The notes: generated from the sequence alone by a model not told the origin. Counted from the stretch's first letter, positions 8,275-17,379 are shown. The stretch: 64,000 nt of DNA from Bacteroidales bacterium UBA5833 (GCA_002433025.1 DJGZ01000060.1:124001-188000), one strand, 5' to 3'. Made by a program: numbers and translations.

Positions 8275-9285
8275 TTATTTTAACGGGGAGTCAGTTCCTT
8301 TTGGCCCCTGTTTGGGTTTCTGCTGAGGTTCTGCGATGGAATCGCGCATCCTGGTATCAGCCTGAATGTTCTGAAACTTATAATAGTCCATGATTCCAAG
8401 ATTGCCGGAACGGAAAGAATCGGCGATGGCCTTGGGTATTTCTGCTTCTGCTTCAATCACCTTTGCACGGGCTTCCTGGGCTTTTGCTTTCATTTCCTGC
8501 TCATTGGCCACAGCCATTGCCCGGCGTTCTTCGGCTTTTGCCTGGGCGATATTTTTATCCGCATTCGCCTGATCCATCTGGAGTTGTGCTCCGATATTCT
8601 TACCTACATCAATATCTGCTATATCAATGGACAGAATCTCAAATGCAGTTCCTGAATCAAGCCCTTTCGACAATACGACCTTTGAGATGGAATCGGGATT
8701 CTCCAGTACTGATTTGTGCGAATCTGCGGAACCGATCGAGGAAACCACACCTTCACCAACCCGGGCTAGGATCGTTTCTTCGCCAGCACCTCCGACCAGT
8801 TGCCTGATATTGGCCCTCACGGTAACCCTTGCTTTGGCGATTAACTGAATACCATCCTTGGCAACAGCGGCAACGGGCGGGGTATTAATCACTTTCGGGT
8901 TTACCGACATCTGAACGGCCTCAAACACATCGCGGCCGGCAAGATCAATAGCAGTTGCTGCTTTGAAATTCAGCGGAATATTAGCCTTATCGGCTGAAAT
9001 CAACGCATTGACAACAAGTTTAACCCTTCCACCGGCAAGGTAGTGCGCTTCAAGTTCATCGCGGGTTATGGTCAATCCCGCTTTGGTGGCATTGATCATT
9101 GCTGTTACTATCACTGAGGGCGGCACTTTTCTCCAGCGCATAAATACCAGCTGTATCAGCGAGATCCTTACCCCTGAAAGCAAGGCAGAAAACCACAACC
9201 CGACCGGGATGAAGTACAATATAATCCAAAGCCCGAACAGCGAAGCAATTCCAATGGCTACAATTACTACAAATGATGATTCCAT
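8275..9285 (-). CDS. floA: Flotillin-like protein FloA
   Basis: A 336-residue membrane scaffold of the FloA (formerly UPF0365/YqfA) family. These proteins assemble in functional membrane microdomains and influence lipid order and membrane protein turnover. An N-terminal membrane hairpin (about residues 5-45) is followed by an SPFH-like domain with the typical GGRVKLV and GGAGEETILARVGEGVV segments, then a coiled-coil rich in Ala, Glu and Lys (about 230-300). The gene starts 10 bases after the nfeD stop, so the pair is an operon; FloA and NfeD proteins are known partners. Confidence 0.95.
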   Translation of the reverse strand: MESSFVVIVAIGIASLFGLWIILYFIPVGLWFSALLSGVRISLIQLVFMRWRKVPPSVIVTAMINATKAGLTITRDELEAHYLAGGRVKLVVNALISADKANIPLNFKAATAIDLAGRDVFEAVQMSVNPKVINTPPVAAVAKDGIQLIAKARVTVRANIRQLVGGAGEETILARVGEGVVSSIGSADSHKSVLENPDSISKVVLSKGLDSGTAFEILSIDIADIDVGKNIGAQLQMDQANADKNIAQAKAEERRAMAVANEQEMKAKAQEARAKVIEAEAEIPKAIADSFRSGNLGIMDYYKFQNIQADTRMRDSIAEPQQKPKQGPKGTDSPLK

Positions 9286-9294
9286 GTTTGTTGG

Positions 9295-9759
9295 TTATTT
9301 TCGTTTAACAAATATTTTATTGTCAGCAAGATGTGTCACAACAATTTCAGATTCCTGGTCAATAAATTCACCATTCGTGTGCACTTCGTAATACTCGTCT
9401 TTGATCAGGGCTTTTCCCCCGGGTGTAAGGCGTGAAACAGATATCCCCGAATCACCGGCCTGTACCTTTGTGCTGTCAATTTCGTTTACCTTGCCACTGA
9501 TTTCTGTTTTCAGCATGATTCTGTTCCATGTCTTTGATTTGAGGGCAAGATAAATCGTCAGAATTGTAAAAAAAATGGTTCCTGATAGCACAAAATGCCC
9601 TGTGGGAGATCCGAATACATGATAGGACTCCCATACGGAAAAGACAATCAACGCAAAACCTGCAATTCCAACAACCGTTGTTCCGGGTATTACCAGTACT
9701 TCAAGCAACAGGAACAGCAGTCCTGCAATTATTAGAATTATGATAAGGGTGAGTGACAT
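9295..9759 (-). CDS. nfeD: NfeD-family membrane protein
   Basis: A 154-residue protein with three or four predicted membrane segments in the first 80 residues and a soluble C-terminal OB-fold (about 90-152) with a DSGISVSRLTPGGKALI segment characteristic of NfeD. It is the short form without the ClpP-like protease domain. NfeD proteins act with SPFH proteins in membrane quality control, and floA directly downstream supports this. Start ATG 9759; no membrane-protease gene is adjacent. Confidence 0.9.
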   Translation of the reverse strand: MSLTLIIILIIAGLLFLLLEVLVIPGTTVVGIAGFALIVFSVWESYHVFGSPTGHFVLSGTIFFTILTIYLALKSKTWNRIMLKTEISGKVNEIDSTKVQAGDSGISVSRLTPGGKALIKDEYYEVHTNGEFIDQESEIVVTHLADNKIFVKRK

Positions 9760-9812
9760 TACAGGCCAGGTTGAATAAAAGTATTACAAATGTAAGTAAG
9801 ATCCGGGACTAA

Positions 9813-10613
9813 TCACAATGGTTTGTAATATTTGTTTGCTTCAGGAATGTAATCCTGAATAGCTTTAATTCTCTTTTGGTTCGAAGGGTGAGTACTGAGA
9901 AATTCGGGAGGCGCCTGGCCCGGGATTGCGGCCATATCCTGCCAGAATGATAACGTTCGTGCCGGATCGTACCCGGCCAACGCCATAAAGACCATGCCCA
10001 GCTTGTCAGCTTCATATTCATGGGTTCTGGAATATGCAAGGACTCCCAATTGTGAACCAACGCCGTAAACAGAATTGAAAATATCCCGGGTAAGCGTCGG
10101 TTGCTGCTGTAATGCAACATCCAAGGATATGCCGCCAAGCATTACGGCCAGTTGCTGACTCATCCGCTCACCACCATGATTTGCAATAGCATGGGCAATT
10201 TCATGACCCATCACTACAGCTATTCCGGCCTCGTCTTTCACATAAGGAAGGATGCCGGTATAAAAAACCACTTTTCCGCCAGGCATACACCATGCATTGA
10301 CATCAGGACTCTCCACAAGCTTGAACTCCCATGCAAAAGTGCTGATTTTATCAGCCATTCCGTTATCGCGAAGATAAGTTTCAACGGCCGCAGAAATCCG
10401 TTGACCGACAGTGGCTATCTGCAAAGCCTGCTTATTGTTTGCTGGCAACGGAGGGTTTTGCGTTAGAAACTCCTGATAACTGGTCAGACTCATCTGCGTC
10501 AGCATGTTGTCGGGCACAACATTAAATTGTTTCCGTCCGGTAATCGGAACCTTTGAACATGATCCGATAACCAGAATCAGGATTGCAAAAGGGATTTTTA
10601 TTATATTCTTCAT
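9813..10613 (-). CDS. M48-family metallopeptidase, lipoprotein
   Basis: A LoiP/YggG-like zinc metallopeptidase of about 266 residues. A signal sequence with lipobox (IGSC) predicts a lipid-anchored envelope protease. The zinc site is HEIAH (first two ligands and catalytic Glu) plus EADKLG downstream (third ligand). Such enzymes degrade misfolded envelope proteins. ATG 10613 gives a clean signal peptide; the longer frame would begin with a TTG overlapping the clpS stop. It follows clpS by only a few bases, so they are probably co-transcribed. Confidence 0.9.
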   Translation of the reverse strand: MKNIIKIPFAILILVIGSCSKVPITGRKQFNVVPDNMLTQMSLTSYQEFLTQNPPLPANNKQALQIATVGQRISAAVETYLRDNGMADKISTFAWEFKLVESPDVNAWCMPGGKVVFYTGILPYVKDEAGIAVVMGHEIAHAIANHGGERMSQQLAVMLGGISLDVALQQQPTLTRDIFNSVYGVGSQLGVLAYSRTHEYEADKLGMVFMALAGYDPARTLSFWQDMAAIPGQAPPEFLSTHPSNQKRIKAIQDYIPEANKYYKPL

Positions 10614-10620
10614 AAGCGCA

Positions 10621-10893
10621 TTATTCAATTGAAACAGTTAAACCTCTGTTTATCATTTCATGATACAAAGGCTTGAGCTCGGTGAACGTGCCTGTTACCA
10701 CACCACATTTGCCTTTATAATGTACAATAAGTGTAATTTGCTCGGCCTGAACAGTATCTAGTGCACAAACTTCAATCAGTGCTTCAATAACGAAATCAAA
10801 TGTATTGAAATCATCATTAAAAAGGACAAGTTCATACGTGTCGGTGGTTTGCGATTGATCCTGCTGGTGTATACCGGTTTTTTCCTTTACCAT
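10621..10893 (-). CDS. clpS: ATP-dependent Clp protease adaptor ClpS
   Basis: About 90 residues. ClpS binds N-degron substrates and delivers them to ClpA/ClpC. Visible family features are YELVLFNDDFNTFDFVIEAL (the core with the Asn-Asp pair), the AEQITLIVHYKGKC segment and G-x-L-like C-terminal helices. The frame is open upstream to 11019, but ATG 10893 is chosen because a purine-rich AGGGGAG lies 8 bases ahead and the family starts there. It is paired with the downstream M48 lipoprotein protease gene. A Gly and a Cys inside the KGKCGVV stretch match the Bacteroidota form. Confidence 0.93.
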   Translation of the reverse strand: MVKEKTGIHQQDQSQTTDTYELVLFNDDFNTFDFVIEALIEVCALDTVQAEQITLIVHYKGKCGVVTGTFTELKPLYHEMINRGLTVSIE

Positions 10894-11001
10894 ATAGACT
10901 CCCCTGTTTGTTGGTATTTCGGTTATAAAATTACGTAAAAAACATGGTATGCTGAACAGATTTTTCAAATTATCCCAGGTTTCACCGGTTTTGTTTTGTT
11001 G

Positions 11002-11009
11002 TAATTTTG
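11002..11009 (+). promoter_or_regulatory. Probable -7 box of the NUDIX gene
   Basis: TAATTTTG lies 36 bases before ATG 11045. The -33 region is weak. Confidence 0.45.
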
Positions 11010-11044
11010 TCACGATCACAGATCAAATTTGCAAAGTCCTGTTT

Positions 11045-11713
11045 ATGCTTAATCCTGACTTTTACCTTCTGACTGAAGAACTCATAAAATGTATTTCAGG
11101 GAAGTTGCCTGCTGCTGCAGCCCATGAGGAGATGTCGCCTGCCCACAGGAAGGAACTGCTAAGGGAAAATCCGCATAAGCTGAATGCCAGACTAAGCGGG
11201 GTGTTGCTGTTGCTCTCACCCGGCATAAACAATGAGCCGCTGATCACCTTTATCAAGAGAATGGAATATGATGGCGTTCATAGCGGACAGATTGCATTCC
11301 CGGGCGGAAAATATGAACCTGGCGACATTGATCTGGCTTATACAGCGATTCGTGAAGCAGAAGAGGAAATCGGCATCAAACCAACGGATGTTGAACTGAT
11401 TGGGCCGTTAAGTGAGTTATTTGTTCCTCCCAGTAATTTCATCATTCAGCCATTTCTCGCCAGAACCAGTTATATCAGCGGTTTCATTCCCTCACCCACC
11501 GAAGTTGCCGGTATTTTTTCTGTGCCGGTGACGCATTTTTTCAATCCCGGAGTGAAAGACAATTATGAAATCAAATACCGTAATGGCAGCTATTTGCAGG
11601 TCCCGGGATATAAATTTCAGGAGCACCTGATCTGGGGAGCCACTGCGATGATTCTGAATGAGTTGCTTGAACTGATACTTTGTACAGGCCTTTATCCTTT
11701 GTCCAGGGCTTAA
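11045..11713 (+). CDS. NUDIX hydrolase, CoA pyrophosphatase (NudL) type
   Basis: A 222-residue phosphohydrolase. The N-terminal signature GQIAFPGGKYEPGD followed by AIREAEEEIG is the UPF0035/NudL form of the NUDIX box, in which the Glu residues bind catalytic divalent metal. Family members split coenzyme A or its esters into 3',5'-ADP and phosphopantetheine. ATG 11045 is chosen over the upstream ATG 10949 because the upstream translation is Cys/Phe-rich, unlike the family, and overlaps the promoter box. Divergent from clpS. Confidence 0.88.
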   Translation: MLNPDFYLLTEELIKCISGKLPAAAAHEEMSPAHRKELLRENPHKLNARLSGVLLLLSPGINNEPLITFIKRMEYDGVHSGQIAFPGGKYEPGDIDLAYTAIREAEEEIGIKPTDVELIGPLSELFVPPSNFIIQPFLARTSYISGFIPSPTEVAGIFSVPVTHFFNPGVKDNYEIKYRNGSYLQVPGYKFQEHLIWGATAMILNELLELILCTGLYPLSRA

Positions 11714-12013
11714 ACCACTCCGGAAATACCCCTTTCTCAAATTATTAACCCGACTATCGTTTATCAGGCATTTCAATGAATGCTGACAGGGTAACTGTAT
11801 AATGGATTATATATGCAGCAATCAGTATAAATATGACTAATAATACCTTGATTATTAATCTATTATAGCATAATGATATAAGTTTTTCAATAAAAATGTC
11901 CTTCATTTTTCGTATTTTTTGTATATTAGCACTTTCGACTGATTCATACACCCGGCCTTGCTTTTTCAGGAATTTATTGGCTTTGTGCCCACCTGCCGGA
12001 AAAAATATAGCAT
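11714..12013. other. Intergenic region between NUDIX and radical SAM genes
   Basis: About 300 very A+T-rich bases. The only frame is the doubtful small membrane peptide listed separately on the minus strand. The promoter of the radical SAM gene should be here, but I cannot place it with confidence. Confidence 0.4.
11754..11906 (-). CDS. Possible small single-span membrane peptide
   Basis: An open frame of about 50 residues starting at ATG 11906, with a positively charged N-terminus and one long hydrophobic segment (roughly residues 18-42). It has no recognisable homologues, no visible ribosome binding site and lies in A+T-rich spacer where such frames occur by chance. Listed only as a possibility. 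Confidence 0.2.
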   Translation of the reverse strand: MKDIFIEKLISLCYNRLIIKVLLVIFILIAAYIIHYTVTLSAFIEMPDKR

Positions 12014-13363
12014 ATGTCAGAATTATATGATTACAAGGCTTTTACGGCCAGAAATTTCCGGTCGCTGCCCCAGATCAGGCAACTGCCTGAATCCTTAAAA
12101 AGGGAAATGGAGATCGTTGCAATGATTTTTCCTTTTAAATCAAACAGCTATGTTGTTAATGAGTTGATTGATTGGGGAAACATGCCTGATGACCCGATTT
12201 TCCGCTTAACGTTTCCTGACAGGGAAATGCTTTCGGACCATCACTTCAACAGGCTCAAAACTGCAATTGAATCGCATGCCGGAAAAAGTCAGCTGGATGC
12301 ACTCATACATGAGATCCGAATGGAGCTCAACCCGCATCCCGCCGGCCAGCTTGCACTGAATATTCCTGTGATAAATGGCGAGAAGCTCGAAGGGATTCAA
12401 CATAAATACAGGGAGACCGTTCTGTTTTTTCCTTCCCAGGGCCAAACCTGCCATGCCTACTGCACATTTTGTTTCAGATGGCCGCAGTTTACCGGTATGG
12501 AGGGGATGAAGATAGCGTCGGCCGAAAGCAGGCAGCTTGCTGAATATCTGCGGAATCATAAAGAAGTGACCAATGTATTGTTTACCGGCGGAGACCCTCT
12601 TGTAATGAAAAGCTCCATACTTGATAAATATATTTCACCGTTGCTTGGCCCGGGATTTGAACATATACATACCATCAGGATTGGATCAAAGGCCCTGGCA
12701 TACTGGCCCTACCGGTTCACGTCAGGTAAGGATGCGGACGACTTGCTGCGCTTATTCGAGAAAGTTGCTGGTTCCGGGAAACAGCTTGCTTTGATGGCCC
12801 ACTTTAATCACCCGGTGGAACTGGGCACAAAAGCCGTAAAACATGCCATAAAGCAGATAAGGTCATCGGGGGTAGAAATCAGGACTCAATCCCCTATCCT
12901 CAGACATATTAACGATTCGGCAAAAATCTGGGCAAGAATGTGGCGAAATCAGGCCCGCCTAGGCTGTATTCCCTATTACATGTTTATGGCCAGGGATACC
13001 GGCGCCAAATCATATTTCAACGTTTCCATCGAGAATGCATATGAAATATACAGGGAAGCATACAGCAAAGTGAGCGGAATGTCAAAAACAGTCCGGGGAC
13101 CGGTAATGTCCGCTTCACCGGGAAAAGTACACGTGCTGGGAATAAGTGAAATTGCCGGTGAAAAAATTTTTATCCTGCAGTTTATTCAGGGGCGCAATCC
13201 TGATTGGGTAAGAAGACCTTTTTTCGCCGGATTCGATGCGGATGCATCCTGGTTGACTGACCTGTATCCGGCTTTCGGAGAAGAAAAATTTTTCTGGCAG
13301 GATAATTACGAACAACTTACCAGGATAAAAATGCATCAGGCTGTAAAACAGGAAGATGACTAA
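12014..13363 (+). CDS. KamA-family radical SAM protein (lysine 2,3-aminomutase-like)
   Basis: A 449-residue protein. The radical SAM cluster is Cys146-x3-Cys150-x2-Cys153, followed by aromatic residues and TGGDPL, as in lysine 2,3-aminomutase relatives. True aminomutases bind PLP through a Lys in a PGGGGK motif; here the corresponding region reads ASPGKVHVLG (Lys near residue 369), a shortened version. The reaction is therefore uncertain: it could be an aminomutase on a different substrate or a non-PLP relative. It is a single gene, ATG 12014, with no linked acetyltransferase or lysine-fermentation genes. Confidence 0.82.
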   Translation: MSELYDYKAFTARNFRSLPQIRQLPESLKREMEIVAMIFPFKSNSYVVNELIDWGNMPDDPIFRLTFPDREMLSDHHFNRLKTAIESHAGKSQLDALIHEIRMELNPHPAGQLALNIPVINGEKLEGIQHKYRETVLFFPSQGQTCHAYCTFCFRWPQFTGMEGMKIASAESRQLAEYLRNHKEVTNVLFTGGDPLVMKSSILDKYISPLLGPGFEHIHTIRIGSKALAYWPYRFTSGKDADDLLRLFEKVAGSGKQLALMAHFNHPVELGTKAVKHAIKQIRSSGVEIRTQSPILRHINDSAKIWARMWRNQARLGCIPYYMFMARDTGAKSYFNVSIENAYEIYREAYSKVSGMSKTVRGPVMSASPGKVHVLGISEIAGEKIFILQFIQGRNPDWVRRPFFAGFDADASWLTDLYPAFGEEKFFWQDNYEQLTRIKMHQAVKQEDD

Positions 13364-13401
13364 AAAGAAGATAAACAATTGGAGAATCCGCTCAGATATT
13401 G

Positions 13402-13896
13402 TTATCTGCAGGCATCTGCTTCATTTTCATAAAACGCTTCGTATCCCGGATACCACAGTTTTTCACTTGCAACCTTCAAGGGAAAAGTATAATAATGCAT
13501 TACGGCTGTGGTACAAAGTTCTCCGTTCTGATCATACAAACGGGTGTCGATTACTGCAATATTGCGGTTCATTTCAGCTAAGCGCGCTTTCAGGGTCAGC
13601 TCACCTTTATCGGTAAATACGGGCTTACTCAGTTTAACTTCCATTCGTGAAGTAACCCCTGAAGTCTTCAGTTTGACAAAAACAAGCCAACTGGCGATTT
13701 CGTCCAGAAGCGTTGCCTGAATGCCTCCGTGAAGTACATTTTTCCATCCCTGAAATTGCGGTTTCGGCATCCAGCGGGCCACGATATGCTCCCCTTCTTC
13801 GGTAAACCTAAGCTGCAAACCGGCGGGGTTATCCGGAGAGCAACCAAAACAATTATATCCCTCCAACTTTACAAAAGGGTTCAGTATTTTTGTCAT
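13402..13896 (-). CDS. PaaI-like hotdog thioesterase
   Basis: A 164-residue 4HBT-superfamily protein. The motif VLHGGIQATLLDEIASW contains the HGG and the acidic residue used by PaaI-type acyl-CoA thioesterases. An N-terminal C-F-G-C pair (about residues 17-20) is typical of a Bacteroidota subgroup and might bind metal. It probably hydrolyses an acyl-CoA; the substrate is not evident. It lies between the radical SAM gene and the MORN-repeat gene, 15 bases downstream of the latter on the same strand. Confidence 0.85.
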   Translation of the reverse strand: MTKILNPFVKLEGYNCFGCSPDNPAGLQLRFTEEGEHIVARWMPKPQFQGWKNVLHGGIQATLLDEIASWLVFVKLKTSGVTSRMEVKLSKPVFTDKGELTLKARLAEMNRNIAVIDTRLYDQNGELCTTAVMHYYTFPLKVASEKLWYPGYEAFYENEADACR

Positions 13897-13911
13897 AGCC
13901 AGTTCTTTCGC

Positions 13912-14673
13912 TTATTTAATTTTCCCTTTTGAATAGCTAACAGTACTCAACACTTTCCCATTTTCATCATACTCAATCCATTTACCCTCCTTTTCACCTT
14001 CCCGATACTGACCGGTAAGTTTCACATTTCCGTTTTCGAAGTACTCAACAGAGGTCCCATGATTTCTGTTGTTTACAAAGGCATCAATACTTCTGACCAT
14101 TCCACCGGCAAAAAATGTTTTTTGATCCCCCTCAAGAGCGCCTTTTACATAATTATACTCCGCGATCAGGTTTCCCTGCATGTCATACCACTTTGAAGGG
14201 CCGTCCTTTACTCCGTCCTTATACATGGCTTCTTCAGATTTCTTATCCATTGTATTCTCATAGAAAGTAACCTGCAAGCCATCCAACTCGCCGAGGCGAT
14301 AGTTATTCTCTGAAACGGGAAGCCCCGAAGTACTGAATGTCCGGTGAGTGCCATCGGCTAAGCCATTTACGAAATACTGCTCCGATACCAGTGTTGAACG
14401 CTTCGAGAGCTCAAGAAAAATTCCATCCTTCATTCCGCGTTTATAACTCTCAACCTTAAAAAGCATTTTAGTATCCGCAAAATAGATGATCCAGGTTCCA
14501 TCCTTCTGGTTATCAGTATAGCGGCCCTTTGATGTAAAAGCGCCTTCTGTTTCTATCCACAGGCCTTGTTTAAAGCCTTTCATATCTGTGATATTCTGAG
14601 AGGAAAGCGCAAACGGGAGCAATCCAAGAAAGGCAAAGGTGAAAATCCGGAGGACACGTTCGATTGATTTCAT
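13912..14673 (-). CDS. Exported MORN-repeat (YwqK-like) protein
   Basis: 253 residues with a signal peptide ending near residue 25 (ALSSQ). The rest is built of MORN_2 repeats of the form Y-x-x-G-x-x-x-G-x-W/Y-x-x-Y-x-x-x-G, at least seven times. Databases often label such proteins YwqK-family antitoxins, but no toxin is adjacent and the signal peptide argues for an envelope role. A shorter relative lies at 62777-63238. Start ATG 14673. Confidence 0.82.
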   Translation of the reverse strand: MKSIERVLRIFTFAFLGLLPFALSSQNITDMKGFKQGLWIETEGAFTSKGRYTDNQKDGTWIIYFADTKMLFKVESYKRGMKDGIFLELSKRSTLVSEQYFVNGLADGTHRTFSTSGLPVSENNYRLGELDGLQVTFYENTMDKKSEEAMYKDGVKDGPSKWYDMQGNLIAEYNYVKGALEGDQKTFFAGGMVRSIDAFVNNRNHGTSVEYFENGNVKLTGQYREGEKEGKWIEYDENGKVLSTVSYSKGKIK

Positions 14674-14724
14674 AACTTCTATTTTTGAACAAAGTTATTA
14701 AACCTTGAGTAAAAAAAGGGTATA

Positions 14725-16032
14725 TCAGGTTGCGATTGCTTTCAGATCATAAAGATCTGCGCCGGTGATTTTAACGCGGGCAATCAATCCGGGATAAAGT
14801 TTACCTTCAGGGTCATCAATCAACACTTCATTATCCACTTCGGGAGAATCAAATTCCGATCTGCCTGACCAAAAGTCATTTTCCTTCCGGTCAACGATAA
14901 CATTAATTTCACTTCCGATGAGTGCTGCATTCCGCTTTGCGGAAATATCCTGCTGCATCAACATGATCTGCTCTGCCCGCCTGGCTTTCACAGCGGGGCG
15001 TATGTCGTCTTTTAACCGGAAAGCCGGGGTGTTTTCTTCGTGTGAGTAGGTGAAAACACCCAGGCGATCAAATTCATTTTCACTGATAAAAGTTTTCAGT
15101 TCGTTGAATTCTTCATTGGTTTCGCCCGGATATCCGACAATAAAACTGCTGCGGATGGCAATTCCCGGAACTTTTTGCCTGATTGTCCGTATCAGGTTTC
15201 TGGTTCCCTGGCCATCCAGGCCTCTTTTCATGGATTTGAGAATCCGGCTGCTGATATGCTGAAGGGGTATATCGAGGTAGCGACATATTTTTGGATTATC
15301 GCGTATGATATCAAGCACCCTGAGCGGAAATCCGGCGGGAAAAGCATAATGAAGCCTGATCCATTCAATGCCGTCCACTCCGGATAGCGCCCCGATCAAA
15401 CCGGCCAGTTGCCTTTTCCCGTTAAGATCTATCCCATAATAGGTAAGGTCCTGAGCAATCAGGATCAGTTCTTTTACTCCGGATCCGGCAAGGAAACGGG
15501 CTTCGGAAACCAGCTGATCAACGGGCTTTGAAATATTCTTACCACGGATCTGAGGGATGGCACAGAAGGAGCACTTCCGGTCACAGCCTTCGGAGATTTT
15601 CAGATAGGCAAAATGCGCAGGTGTGGTGATGACCCTTTCGTCGAGCAGTTCACGCCGAAGGGGCGCATTAAGAGCCGAAAGAATGGCACTGAGATCATTC
15701 ACCCCAAAGAAACCATCAACCTCAGGCATCTCCTTTATAAGATCTTCTTTGTACCGTTGTGAAAGGCACCCCATCACAAAAAGTTTCCTGATCCTTTCCC
15801 GTTTCCGTTCTCCCGCCCATTGAAGAATGGTGTCGACAGATTCCTCTTTTGCATCATTGATAAAGCCGCAGGTGTTGATGATCACCACATCGGCAGGCTT
15901 GTTGCTGTCATGCAGAGTATCAACTCCGGCAGCCCTGAGCTGACGCATCATCACTTCGGAGTCAACCAGATTTTTAGAACAGCCCAGCGTGATGATGTTG
16001 GCAGTTTTTATTCCGGGAACAGTGGATTTCAA
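14725..16032 (-). CDS. rimO: Ribosomal protein S12 methylthiotransferase RimO
   Basis: 435 residues. RimO uses two [4Fe-4S] clusters to add a methylthio group to the conserved Asp of ribosomal protein S12. An N-terminal MTTase domain (TLGCSKNLVDSE) is followed by a radical SAM domain with CDRKCSFCAIP (C-x3-C-x2-C) and a C-terminal TRAM domain (about 370-432). No ATG is available upstream, so TTG 16032 is used. It lies downstream of ftsY in the conserved Bacteroidota order L33-DUF4295-ftsY-rimO. Confidence 0.95.
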   Translation of the reverse strand: MKSTVPGIKTANIITLGCSKNLVDSEVMMRQLRAAGVDTLHDSNKPADVVIINTCGFINDAKEESVDTILQWAGERKRERIRKLFVMGCLSQRYKEDLIKEMPEVDGFFGVNDLSAILSALNAPLRRELLDERVITTPAHFAYLKISEGCDRKCSFCAIPQIRGKNISKPVDQLVSEARFLAGSGVKELILIAQDLTYYGIDLNGKRQLAGLIGALSGVDGIEWIRLHYAFPAGFPLRVLDIIRDNPKICRYLDIPLQHISSRILKSMKRGLDGQGTRNLIRTIRQKVPGIAIRSSFIVGYPGETNEEFNELKTFISENEFDRLGVFTYSHEENTPAFRLKDDIRPAVKARRAEQIMLMQQDISAKRNAALIGSEINVIVDRKENDFWSGRSEFDSPEVDNEVLIDDPEGKLYPGLIARVKITGADLYDLKAIAT

Positions 16033-16116
16033 GGTTTTGACAATTTGAGAGGGGGTATTGTTAATAATTCCCGGAAAGCAGTTCCCCGGGTTTCATTCAG
16101 GAGCAGGCACTGCATT

Positions 16117-17070
16117 TCAGCTGAAGAGGGAATCAACAAATTCCTCTTTTACAAATGGCTGGAGGTCGGTCATTTTTTCACCGATACCAATATATTTCAC
16201 CGGTATTTTGAATTGATCCGAAATACCGATCACTACCCCTCCTTTAGCTGTGCCGTCGAGTTTGGTAAGTGCAAGCGCATTCACTTCGGTAGCAGCAGTA
16301 AACTGACGGGCCTGCTCTACGGCGTTCTGCCCGGTAGAAGCATCCAGAACCAGCAATACTTCATGTGGAGCATCGGGTAGCAGTTTCTGCATCACCTTTC
16401 TGATTTTCGATAATTCATTCATCAGGTTTAACTTGTTGTGAAGCCTGCCGGCGGTGTCGATGATTACCACATCGGCCTGCCGCGAAATGGCTGATTTCAG
16501 GGTGTCGTAAGCCACGGAAGCCGGATCAGCGCCCATGCCCTGCGTAATACAGGGTACTCCTACCCTTTCGGCCCAGATTTCAAGCTGCGAAACCGCAGCG
16601 GCCCTGAAAGTATCGGCAGCCCCGAGCACTACAGATTTTCCCGCATCTTTGAACTGGTATGCCAGTTTTCCAATGGTGGTGGTCTTGCCAACACCGTTTA
16701 CTCCGACAACCATAATCACGTAAGGGGTTTCCCGTTTCGGGAAATCAAAACCTCCGATCAGTTTTCCGGTGGATGTTTCATCAAGCAGGGCGGAAATTTC
16801 TTCGCGGAGAATCCTGTTCAGTTCTGATGTCCCCAGGTACTTATCACTCGAAACCCTTTTCTGAATGCGGTCAATGATTCTGAGGGTTGTTTCCACCCCG
16901 ACATCGGATGTAACCAGGATCTCTTCAAGATTGTCGAGTACCTCATCATCAACGGTGGCTTTTCCGAGAATGGCTTTCGATAACCTGCCGAAGAACGTGG
17001 TCTTTGTTTTCTCAAGACCGCGATCCAGATCCTGCTTTTTCTCTTTCGAGAAGAATGAAAATATCCCCAT
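16117..17070 (-). CDS. ftsY: Signal recognition particle receptor FtsY
   Basis: 317-residue SRP GTPase that receives ribosome-nascent chain-SRP complexes at the inner membrane. It has the NG domain with P-loop GVNGVGKTTTIGKLA, DTFRAAA, DTAGR and TKLDGTAKGG. The acidic A domain is almost absent; only a short Lys-rich N-terminus precedes the N domain, as usual in Bacteroidota. Start ATG 17070. A terminator-like hairpin separates it from the L33/DUF4295 genes upstream. Confidence 0.97.
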   Translation of the reverse strand: MGIFSFFSKEKKQDLDRGLEKTKTTFFGRLSKAILGKATVDDEVLDNLEEILVTSDVGVETTLRIIDRIQKRVSSDKYLGTSELNRILREEISALLDETSTGKLIGGFDFPKRETPYVIMVVGVNGVGKTTTIGKLAYQFKDAGKSVVLGAADTFRAAAVSQLEIWAERVGVPCITQGMGADPASVAYDTLKSAISRQADVVIIDTAGRLHNKLNLMNELSKIRKVMQKLLPDAPHEVLLVLDASTGQNAVEQARQFTAATEVNALALTKLDGTAKGGVVIGISDQFKIPVKYIGIGEKMTDLQPFVKEEFVDSLFS

Positions 17071-17152
17071 GGAAATCAGAATTAACTCGTGTATTTGTAA
17101 TTGGGTATTGAGACCACAAAATTAGAAATTATCGCTGTATGACGGCACAAAC

Positions 17153-17193
17153 AAATGAAAACAGGGTCTTTCCTGCAAGAGAAAAGGCCCTGT
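17153..17193 (-). terminator. Terminator-like hairpin between DUF4295 and ftsY
   Basis: On the minus strand ACAGGGCCTTT pairs with AAAGACCCTGT (one mismatch), then TTTTC. It could end or attenuate the ribosomal-protein transcript before ftsY. Confidence 0.6.
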
Positions 17194-17213
17194 AGAAAAA
17201 GTTATGGTATGGA

Positions 17214-17369
17214 TTATTTCTTCGCCAGAAAATCTTTTACCTGATCGTTGGCAACGATGTTTTCCTTAAAGGTGTAAGCGCCGGTTTTTTCTGACCTGAC
17301 CATACGGATCACTTTTGCATAATCCTTACCTGAAGATGTCCTCAGTGTAGCAACTACTTTCTTTGCCAT
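17214..17369 (-). CDS. DUF4295 family small basic protein
   Basis: 51 residues, starting MAKKVVATLRT and ending in Lys-Lys. It is the small basic DUF4295 protein that accompanies rpmG across Bacteroidota, probably a ribosome-associated protein although its function is not established. ATG 17369 lies 11 bases from the rpmG stop, so both come from the promoter at 17597-17627. It is too short for most gene finders. Confidence 0.9.
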   Translation of the reverse strand: MAKKVVATLRTSSGKDYAKVIRMVRSEKTGAYTFKENIVANDQVKDFLAKK

Positions 17370-17379
17370 GGTATCTTAT

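Noticed and set aside
12014..13363. Part of a lysine fermentation cluster
   Set aside because: No kamDE, kdd, kce or kal genes are found around it.
15820..16380. 186-residue plus-strand frame across the rimO-ftsY junction
   Set aside because: It overlaps two well-supported genes on the other strand and has no signature.
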